Shown here in pieces: positions 1 through 5,126 of a stretch of 10,478 bases of DNA. The notes beneath the pieces are model-generated. The model was not told the origin of the DNA, ran no database searches, and saw only the letters and a program-made list of their open reading frames with translations. Every line of letters begins with the position of its first letter. The stretch's first letter is position 1. Origin of the DNA: Eubacteriales bacterium (GTDB taxonomy: Bacteria > Bacillota > Clostridia > JAQUNY01); assembly GCA_028717405.1 (NCBI GenBank), contig JAQUNY010000025.1:4233-14710 (forward strand). The letters run 5' to 3'. Made by a program: the position numbers and the translations under genes.

Positions 1-885
1 CTTTTCCAGCATGGACTGATAGAGAAGGGCAGGAATATTACCGACGGCGGAGCCAACTATTATAATATGTGCATGGATGGAAGCGGCCTTGCCATAGCGG
101 CGGACAGCTTTGCTGCGTGTGAAGTCAGGGTGGACCGCGAGAAAAAGATTAATTATAAAGAGCTGGCGGCGCATATGAAAAATGATTTCACAGGTTTAGA
201 AGGAGAAAGAGTTCGTCAGATGCTGCTGCATACGGGCAGATATGGCGGAGGGGATACAGAAGGCGACAAGTGGGCTGCCAGGATAAATGAACTTTACACC
301 GGACTGGTCAGGCAGCTCAATAAAAAATATGATGAAATTTACAAAGGAATCAACTTTATTCCCGGCTTCTTCTCGTGGTCGAATACCATAGAATTCGGGA
401 AAAATGTCGGGGCTACGCCTGATGGGAGACATGCCGGTTCACCTATCAACCATGGAGCCAATCCAAACAGCGGTTTCAGACATGACGGCGCTGTAACATC
501 GATGTGCAACTCGATAGCAGCCATCCAGCCCGGATATGGCAATACCGCTCCTGTGCAGCTGGAACTTGATCCCGGGATCGCCGGTGACGATGAAAATATT
601 AAAAAAATGGCCGATATGATAAGAACGATAATGAAAAGCGGCAATACATTATTGAATATTAATATCATAGATGCTGAAAAAATCCTGGAAGCTCATAAGG
701 ATCCCTTTAAATATCCGGACCTTGTTGTCAGGGTGACCGGATTCACTGCGTTTTTTGCCATGCTGTCGCCCGAGTTCAGGCAGCTTGTTGTTGAAAGGGT
801 GAACGCGGTAAATGTCAGGGCTTCAGCTGTTTCTGCAGCTGTTGACGATGCTTTGTCCACCGAGGGGAGAAAATGCGACATATAA
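1..885 (+). CDS. Glycyl radical enzyme, pyruvate formate-lyase family (C-terminal part)
   Basis: The frame is open from the first base of the window, so the N-terminus, including the catalytic cysteine region, lies upstream; the ATG at 67 is internal. About 294 residues are visible. Family marks are a GGANYYN segment near codons 16-22, a TPDGRHAGSP segment near codons 140-149 (TPDGR is typical of PFL-like enzymes), and a C-terminal RVTGFTAFF segment whose glycine codon at 739-741 is the expected radical glycine. The family makes a protein-based glycyl radical, installed by a radical-SAM activase, and carries out C-C, C-O or C-N bond chemistry in anaerobes. The motif is divergent: T and F replace the usual S/A/C and Y around the glycine. 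About 47 residues follow the glycine, roughly 20 more than in classical PFL. No activase gene is seen downstream; it may lie upstream. I am confident of the family, but the substrate is unknown and it need not be true pyruvate formate-lyase. Confidence 0.85.
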   Translation, partial: LFQHGLIEKGRNITDGGANYYNMCMDGSGLAIAADSFAACEVRVDREKKINYKELAAHMKNDFTGLEGERVRQMLLHTGRYGGGDTEGDKWAARINELYTGLVRQLNKKYDEIYKGINFIPGFFSWSNTIEFGKNVGATPDGRHAGSPINHGANPNSGFRHDGAVTSMCNSIAAIQPGYGNTAPVQLELDPGIAGDDENIKKMADMIRTIMKSGNTLLNINIIDAEKILEAHKDPFKYPDLVVRVTGFTAFFAMLSPEFRQLVVERVNAVNVRASAVSAAVDDALSTEGRKCDI

Positions 886-896
886 TCAGTACCCCC

Positions 897-937
897 ATAG
901 ATTTTCGAAAAATATTCGAAAATCTATTTCTTTTTTT
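897..937 (+). terminator. AT-rich palindrome plus T-run: terminator of the glycyl radical enzyme gene and possible operator
   Basis: Perfect 12-bp arms (ATAGATTTTCGA at 897-908 and its complement at 916-927) enclose 7 nt and are followed by a T-rich run, 927-937. This is the layout of a weak intrinsic terminator just after the stop at 885. The arms contain two sites centred on TTCGAA: TTTTCGAAAA (902-911, itself a palindrome) and ATTCGAAAAT (914-923), with centres 11 bp apart. The same TTTTCG core recurs around the promoter downstream of the regulator gene, so the element may also be the regulator's autoregulatory operator. Confidence 0.5.
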
Positions 938-942
938 ATTCA

Positions 943-948
943 TATAAT
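943..948 (+). promoter_or_regulatory. Possible -10 box of the regulator gene
   Basis: A perfect TATAAT lies 75 bases before the regulator's ATG. No convincing -35 box is seen at 16-18 bp spacing; that position (about 920-926) falls on the edge of the TTCGAA palindromes. A protein bound there would collide with RNA polymerase, which fits autorepression. The call rests on the -10 hexamer alone. Confidence 0.35.
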
Positions 949-1023
949 ATACAATTTAAGGCGTACCACAGCGGCGCGTCACATATTTAACGCTGAACTG
1001 CCATGAAGGAGGATCCGATCTGT

Positions 1024-2040
1024 ATGGCAAAATTAAAAGATATCGCTGATGCAGTTGGAGTCAGTGTTTCAGCGGTTTCGAAGGCACTGGGAAACAAAAC
1101 CGATATAAGCAATGAAACACGGGAAAAGATATTAAAAGCAGCAAGGGAGCTTGATTATGATTTCAGGCCTGCCGCAAAAAACAGAGCTGATCCGGGAGAA
1201 GGGTTGATTGCAGTTATTTGCCCTGAGGTAAAAAGCAATTACTATACCCAGCTTATCGATTCCATAGGCGAAAAGGTTGCCAAAGAAGGCTACAGGATGG
1301 TTTTTGCCGTAACAGAGTTTGAACCTGAGAATGAAAAACTCTACCTTGAGCTTTTTGCCGGGAGGGGAGCAGACGGGATCCTTTTAATCAGCGAAAACTA
1401 CAACGTGTCTGAGATAATAGATGAAGCCATATTTAAGGGAAGCCCCTTTTCCGGGGCGCCTCTGGTCCTGATTACAAACGGTGAAGGCACAAATAAAGTC
1501 AACTGCCTGAGAATCGACGACAGTTTTGGTATTTCGCTTGGTCTCGGTCACCTCATCAGTCTGGGACATAAAAAGATCGGATACATCGGAGATAGTCATA
1601 CCGGGGACAGGCTCAGCGTTTTTTATTCTGTAATGAAAGCAAAGGGCATGAATATAGAAAAAGGCCTGATAAAGACTTCGGGCAAGAGATTTGAACAATG
1701 CGGATATGAATCAATGAAGGAAATGCTCGATTCCGGTAACATACCCACGGCTGTTTTCGCCGCATATGACGACATAGCTGTGGGTGCCATAAAAGCCATA
1801 GAGGCGCACGGATTATCTGTTCCCGAAGATATTTCGGTGATCGGGATGGATAATATCATGATCTGCCCATATCTCCACAAAGAGCTTACAACTGTTTCAA
1901 ACCCCATCAGGGAAATGGCGTCCATTTCATGCAGGATATTAATGAAAAAAATAACCGATCAGAGTTTTGATGTTATCCAGCATGTCGTTCTGAAACCCGC
2001 GCTTGTGATCCGCGAAACAACAGCAGCTGTGAAATCATAA
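1024..2040 (+). CDS. LacI/GalR-family transcriptional regulator
   Basis: A 338-residue DNA-binding regulator, normal length for the family. Residues 1-26 (MAKLKDIADAVGVSVSAVSKAL and following) are the typical LacI helix-turn-helix. Residues from about 61 onward form the periplasmic-binding-protein-like effector domain, with the family's late signature around residues 249-277 (DDIAVGAIKAIE, then VPEDISVIGMDN). The ATG at 1024 is chosen over the in-frame ATG at 1003 because AAGGAGG (1006-1012) lies 11 nt upstream and the protein then starts exactly at the HTH. The hinge region, residues 47-60, is unusual: it lacks the normal AR-x-L pattern, and the position of the leucine that wedges into the central CG step of the operator appears to be Asp or Ala. 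The gene sits between two regions carrying TTTTCG/CGAAAA sites, so it probably controls the downstream operon and itself. The effector is probably a sugar or sugar phosphate; its identity is not visible. Confidence 0.93.
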   Translation: MAKLKDIADAVGVSVSAVSKALGNKTDISNETREKILKAARELDYDFRPAAKNRADPGEGLIAVICPEVKSNYYTQLIDSIGEKVAKEGYRMVFAVTEFEPENEKLYLELFAGRGADGILLISENYNVSEIIDEAIFKGSPFSGAPLVLITNGEGTNKVNCLRIDDSFGISLGLGHLISLGHKKIGYIGDSHTGDRLSVFYSVMKAKGMNIEKGLIKTSGKRFEQCGYESMKEMLDSGNIPTAVFAAYDDIAVGAIKAIEAHGLSVPEDISVIGMDNIMICPYLHKELTTVSNPIREMASISCRILMKKITDQSFDVIQHVVLKPALVIRETTAAVKS

Positions 2041-2093
2041 TTTCAAATAAGAGGATATGCAGACGGGGATAACTGCAAACAAAGGATCTGCAA

Positions 2094-2110
2094 TAATTTT
2101 CGCAAAATTA
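2094..2110. promoter_or_regulatory. Palindromic operator candidate upstream of the -35 box
   Basis: TAATTTT-CGC-AAAATTA has perfect 7-bp arms around a 3-bp centre. It ends 8 bp before the -35 box. Its TTTTCGCAA half (2097-2105) recurs inverted at 2129-2137, with the centres 30 bp apart, close to three helical turns. This arrangement suits cooperative binding on one DNA face. Assignment to the neighbouring LacI-family protein is inference. Confidence 0.5.
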
Positions 2111-2118
2111 ATTAATCA

Positions 2119-2147
2119 TTGACTAAAATTGCGAAAACACATATAAT
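2119..2147 (+). promoter_or_regulatory. SigA-type promoter of the operon
   Basis: TTGACT at 2119-2124 and TATAAT at 2142-2147 are separated by 17 bp, so only one base departs from the vegetative consensus. The expected transcription start is at about 2153-2155, only a few bases before or at the ATG at 2157. The spacer carries an operator-like TTGCGAAAA, so bound repressor would cover the promoter directly. This is the best promoter in the window and probably drives the genes from 2157 to at least 8738. Confidence 0.8.
2129..2137. promoter_or_regulatory. Second operator half-site inside the promoter spacer
   Basis: TTGCGAAAA is the exact reverse complement of the TTTTCGCAA at 2097-2105. It lies between the -35 and -10 boxes. 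Together the two copies form a 9-bp inverted repeat spanning the -35 hexamer. Confidence 0.45.
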
Positions 2148-2148
2148 A

Positions 2149-2157
2149 TTTTCGAAA
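2149..2157. promoter_or_regulatory. TTTTCGAAA site overlapping transcription start and start codon
   Basis: TTTTCGAAA contains the palindrome TTTCGAAA (2150-2157) and overlaps both the predicted transcription start and the first base of the SIS gene. It matches the TTTTCGAAAA palindrome at 902-911 upstream of the regulator gene. It is a third candidate operator in this control region. Confidence 0.4.
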
Positions 2158-2768
2158 TGAAAAACAAATCTTTAACGGCGGCAATTAAGTCGCTGAAAAT
2201 CGAAAGCAAGGCAATAGGCGATATGGCAGAATATCTTGATAGAGACGCTTTCGCCCGGGCAGTGGACGTTTTGGCAAATGCGAGGCTGATAATGACCTGC
2301 GCCAGTGGCTCTTCAGGAATTGCGGCAAAAAAATTCGCACATTCCCTCTGCTGCATCGGGAAAAGCGCCATGTTCATACCGCCGTGTGAAGCAGTGCATG
2401 GAGGTCTGGGAGCCCTGAAAAAGGGAGATGTAACGGTGATTGTTTCAAAAGGGGGTAAGACCACCGAGCTGCTCCCGGTGATAGACGCATGCCGGAAGAT
2501 TGGCGCCATGCTCCTGGCAGTGACTGAAAATCCTGCATCTTACCTTGCCCTTCACGCGGATCTGCTACTCAAGCTAAAGGTAGAAAGAGAAAGCGATGGG
2601 CTTGGACTAATGGCTACGGCAAGTTTTGCAGCGACTATAGGAATTTTTGACGCACTCCTGGCAGCATTGATTGAAGAAACAGACTTCAGCCCGGAACAAT
2701 TTGCTTTGATCCATCCCGGAGGGGCTGTGGGGGAAACTTTAAATGCTCTCGGGGTAAGCTTTAAATAG
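2157..2768 (+). CDS. SIS-domain phosphosugar isomerase, KpsF/GutQ/KdsD-like, without CBS domains
   Basis: 203 residues forming one SIS (sugar isomerase) domain, a fold that binds phosphosugars and usually interconverts aldose and ketose phosphates in the cytosol. Helix residues 1-40 and the blocks CEAVHGGLGALKKGD (77-91) and HPGGAVGETL (186-195) match arabinose-5-phosphate isomerases of the KdsD group, and both histidines (81, 186) are kept. The tandem CBS domains that follow in KdsD are absent. The phosphate loop reads CASGSSG (48-54) instead of the GxGKSG form, and SKGGKTTE (97-104) replaces the usual SNSGETEE, so a lysine and a glutamate important in KdsD are changed. This suggests a different substrate. 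The ATG at 2157 gives the full family N-terminus but has no Shine-Dalgarno sequence, and the promoter places the mRNA 5' end at about the same spot, so the message may be leaderless. The next ATG (2223) would remove the first helix. It is the first gene of the presumed operon. Confidence 0.87.
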   Translation: MKNKSLTAAIKSLKIESKAIGDMAEYLDRDAFARAVDVLANARLIMTCASGSSGIAAKKFAHSLCCIGKSAMFIPPCEAVHGGLGALKKGDVTVIVSKGGKTTELLPVIDACRKIGAMLLAVTENPASYLALHADLLLKLKVERESDGLGLMATASFAATIGIFDALLAALIEETDFSPEQFALIHPGGAVGETLNALGVSFK

Positions 2769-2829
2769 CTGATAAAAATAGATAAAAAATCGATATAGAT
2801 AAAAATTAAGAAGTGATAAGGATTCAAAT
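2769..2829. repeat. AT-rich gap with three GATAAAAA copies
   Basis: The 61-bp gap between the SIS gene and the TIM-like remnant holds GATAAAAA at 2771-2778, 2781-2788 and 2798-2805. No terminator or promoter is evident, so transcription probably continues. The end of the gap holds AAGGA (2818-2822), the ribosome binding site of the next reading frame. Confidence 0.5.
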
Positions 2830-3015
2830 ATGTATAAGAAATTCAAGATAAAACCGCCGTTTTTTGAGATAGGACCTAAAACATACCTTTACGGCGAGGC
2901 AATGCTGATCCTGGCAAAAGTCATTGACGCGGCTGATCCGGCCGCAATAGAAAAAAACAAAGATGGAGGTTCACAGAATGGCAGTATACAGGGGAGTAAT
3001 CGAATTGCAGTCTAA
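2830..3015 (+). pseudogene. Truncated triosephosphate-isomerase-like gene (internal deletion)
   Basis: The first 32 or so of 61 residues (FKIKPPFFEIGPKTYLYGEAMLILAKVIDAA) resemble, as I recall the family, the N-terminus of a divergent group of TIM-barrel triosephosphate isomerases of roughly 250 residues that occur in sugar operons. The frame then jumps to ADPAAIEKNKDGG, which could be a TIM C-terminal tail (compare the 'AEDP..' endings), and runs out inside yjbQ at 3015. Start signals are intact: AAGGA (2818-2822) lies 7 nt before the ATG. The simplest reading is an in-frame internal deletion that kept both ends of the gene. The TIM barrel cannot form from this piece. A translated 61-residue peptide is possible, and translation through it may couple to yjbQ, whose start lies within it. 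The N-terminal match is fairly strong; the C-terminal one is tentative. Confidence 0.65.
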
Positions 3016-3478
3016 GGACCACAGACCCGATTTTCACAATGTGACAGATGAAGTTATAAAAATTGTTGAGAAATCATTAATCAGGAACGGTATTGTTGTA
3101 GTATATTCACACCATACTACATGCTCTGTGATAACACAGGAGTGTTCGCATGACTTGAATTATTTCGGGAGGGAATATCTTCAGCAGGACCTTAACAACA
3201 TCATGGAGAGATTGGTTCCGACATGCAGGTATGAGGGGCAGTACCTCCATCCGGGCTCGAAACATATAGAATTTGCGCTTACATTTCCTGAAGAGGAGCC
3301 TAAGGGAAGCCTGAATACCGATGCACATCTGCGGTCTGTGTTCTTCGGAAGGTCTGAAACGATCGTACTGACAGACGGAAAGCTGTCTCTGGGCGATTTC
3401 GGATTTATTTATTTTATCGACTGGGATCAGGTGCGTGAGCGAAAACGTGTTTGCGAAGTGCAAATTATAGGCGAGTGA
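2978..3478 (+). CDS. yjbQ: YjbQ/UPF0047 family protein
   Basis: 166 residues, slightly longer than E. coli YjbQ (about 138). The start at ATG 2978 is preferred over the ATG at 2963 because GGAGG (2965-2969) lies 8 nt upstream. Family blocks are SHHTTCSVITQE (44-55, the HTT segment), DAHLRSVFFG (115-124), and LTDGKLSLGDFGFIYFIDWD (131-150), which correspond to the conserved histidines and the G-x-L-x-LG-x-x-x-I pattern of UPF0047. YjbQ proteins are small and cytosolic. Weak thiamin-phosphate synthase activity has been reported for members, but the physiological role is unsettled. Here the gene lies in a sugar operon, next to a TIM-like remnant and 19 bp before a sugar isomerase gene, which suggests a role in sugar-phosphate metabolism. 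Residues 82-110 appear to be a small insertion relative to E. coli. Confidence 0.85.
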   Translation: MAVYRGVIELQSKDHRPDFHNVTDEVIKIVEKSLIRNGIVVVYSHHTTCSVITQECSHDLNYFGREYLQQDLNNIMERLVPTCRYEGQYLHPGSKHIEFALTFPEEEPKGSLNTDAHLRSVFFGRSETIVLTDGKLSLGDFGFIYFIDWDQVRERKRVCEVQIIGE

Positions 3479-3497
3479 CAGGTGGGAAGGAATTTTA

Positions 3498-4949
3498 ATG
3501 ATAAATGATCCGAAAGTGAATGATACGAATTTGGAGGTGAAAAATATAAAAACGACTGATTTTATTGTTAAGGGCGCATTTGTAGGTTTTGGAGAAATCA
3601 ACACGCCTGAAGATATTATTATCAGAAAATGCGGCGCAGCGGCAAAATTACTTGAAGATGCAGGTATTGTTCTGAATAAAGTATTTCCGGTCAAAGATGA
3701 TCCGTCAGATGGATATATCAGAAATGTGATTAGCACAATCAATGAAAAAGATTTTGATTTCCTGATTCTGTGTGTGGCAGGTTGGATACCGACCCATACT
3801 GTAATTAGAGTTACAGAGGAATTCAGGCACAAACCTATGGTCTTATGGGGGCTTTCAGGCTGGACTGAAAACGGACGCCTTATAACGACAGCGGACCAGG
3901 CGGGTACGACAGCTCTGCGCAAAGTCATGAGCGATCTTGGTTATAAGTTTAAGTTCGTATATGACATAGCCGGAAAGCCATCCAAGTCTGCGAGTGTAGC
4001 GGTATATGGCTTGGCAGCAGCGGCGGCGCGCAAGCTCAGGCGTTCAAAAGCAGGCATGATGGGTTACAGGGATATGAACCTTTATGGGACTCTCTATGAC
4101 GGCGTGTCTCTGAAGAAAGTTGTTGGACCGGAAATCGAGACATTTGAAATGCTTGAGGTTGTTCAAAGATCTGAAGCAATCACAAGAAGCTTAAAACACA
4201 ACGTGTTAACGGATAGTATTTCGAAATGGGAATTTTTGAAACCGGCGGATGAAAGCGCTCTCCTTAAAGGGGCAGGCTATTATCTTGCATTGAAAGAAAT
4301 AATAAAGGGAAGGGGCTATGATGCTGTTTCACTTAAAGATGTAGATGGAATGAAAAAACTGCTGAGCTTCCCGCCGGCTATGATTTTCATGCTCCTTGCC
4401 GATGAAGACGGTATATGCACCATACCTGAGAATGACTCCCTCGGGTGCATTACACAGCTGGTTGTAAAATACTTAACGGGCCAGGCGGCGGCATATCTCG
4501 AGTTTTATGAGTTTATGGAAGACGGAGTATTGGCAGGAGTTCCGGACTATGTGCCGGCTGAAATAACAGATGGAACAGTCAGGGTAATACCCGCAGCCTT
4601 TGGAGGATTGTCTGAAGGGATCCTTAATGTGTCGAAGCTAAAAACCGGGAAGGTTACGCTTTGCAGGCTCGCAGCAGCAGGAAATGCCAGGCTGCGATGG
4701 AATATGGAAAATGATGGACCCGTGGCATATTGTATGCACGTTGTTACCGGAGAGGCATTAACACCGCCCAAATGGGAAGAGGCGGGATGGGCACAGCCGG
4801 CGCCACAACTGCCGGGACTTAAAATCAAGATGGAGGATGTCGGCGATTTCGCTTCTAAAGTCATGTCACAGCATTACATTATTTCATATGGCGACAACAC
4901 TCAGGTGATCAGGGAATTGTGCGGTATACTTGGGATATCTGTAATATAG
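3498..4949 (+). CDS. L-fucose/L-arabinose isomerase-family protein
   Basis: 483 residues, typical of the FucI/AraA superfamily, which are metal-dependent cytosolic aldose-ketose isomerases. AAGGA (3487-3491) precedes the ATG by 6 nt. An N-terminal Rossmann-like part (residues 21-155) contains LILCVAGWIPTH (89-100) and KPMVLWGLSGWTENG (112-126). The segment GYRDMNLYGTLYDG (189-202) is characteristic. A metal-site region follows around IPENDSLGCITQ (309-320, with Glu311 as likely ligand), then acidic residues 335-342. The C-terminal SQHYIISYGD (457-466) supplies the late family histidine (His459). The usual aspartate-tryptophan block near the second ligand is not obvious, so specificity probably differs from fucose or arabinose. 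The first 20 residues are poorly conserved in character, and translation could start slightly later. The gene lies 19 bp after yjbQ, so the two are probably co-transcribed. Confidence 0.8.
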   Translation: MINDPKVNDTNLEVKNIKTTDFIVKGAFVGFGEINTPEDIIIRKCGAAAKLLEDAGIVLNKVFPVKDDPSDGYIRNVISTINEKDFDFLILCVAGWIPTHTVIRVTEEFRHKPMVLWGLSGWTENGRLITTADQAGTTALRKVMSDLGYKFKFVYDIAGKPSKSASVAVYGLAAAAARKLRRSKAGMMGYRDMNLYGTLYDGVSLKKVVGPEIETFEMLEVVQRSEAITRSLKHNVLTDSISKWEFLKPADESALLKGAGYYLALKEIIKGRGYDAVSLKDVDGMKKLLSFPPAMIFMLLADEDGICTIPENDSLGCITQLVVKYLTGQAAAYLEFYEFMEDGVLAGVPDYVPAEITDGTVRVIPAAFGGLSEGILNVSKLKTGKVTLCRLAAAGNARLRWNMENDGPVAYCMHVVTGEALTPPKWEEAGWAQPAPQLPGLKIKMEDVGDFASKVMSQHYIISYGDNTQVIRELCGILGISVI

Positions 4950-4972
4950 GAATGCGGGAATGTGGGAATGTG
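4949..4972. repeat. 8-bp tandem repeat (GGAATGYG x3) starting on the stop codon
   Basis: Three copies, GGAATGCG, GGAATGTG and GGAATGTG, run head to tail. The first base is the G of the isomerase TAG stop. No function is evident. Confidence 0.7.
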
Positions 4973-4993
4973 GATTTTGCCGCGTGGTCTCAA

Positions 4994-5107
4994 TTTGATG
5001 GTTTTGATGAGTTTAATTACTTTGATGTTTTTACAGGGGGAAATGATACAGAAAAGATACAGATGATAACAAGAATATATAAAAGATGAAAAAGATGAAA
5101 AAGATGC
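4994..5107. repeat. Repeat-rich gap before the glycosidase gene: TTTGATG x3 and AAAAGATGA x3
   Basis: The 177-bp gap holds TTTGATG at 4994-5000, 5003-5009 and 5021-5027, and a 9-bp tandem AAAAGATGA at 5081-5107 (three copies, the last ending in C) just before the ribosome binding site. No intrinsic terminator and no convincing promoter hexamer pair is seen. The purine-rich tandem would leave the leader of the glycosidase gene largely unstructured. Confidence 0.6.
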
Positions 5108-5126
5108 ATCGGAAGGAGAATTTGTC

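Noticed and set aside
67..69. ATG as start of the glycyl radical enzyme gene
   Set aside because: The frame is open upstream to base 1 and the upstream residues (GGANYYN region) are family sequence, so the ATG is internal.
812..1006. 64-residue plus-strand frame between the glycyl radical enzyme and the regulator, considered as a start of an activase
   Set aside because: No radical-SAM CxxxCxxC motif, no ribosome binding site, and it crosses the palindrome and T-run.
2041..2093. Terminator after the regulator gene (TGCAGA with TCTGCA further on)
   Set aside because: The arms are only 6 bp with a long loop and no T-run, so it is too weak to call.
3107..3928. 273-residue minus-strand open frame
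   Set aside because: Antisense to yjbQ and the isomerase gene, both of which have clear family motifs and ribosome binding sites; no domain is visible in the antisense frame.
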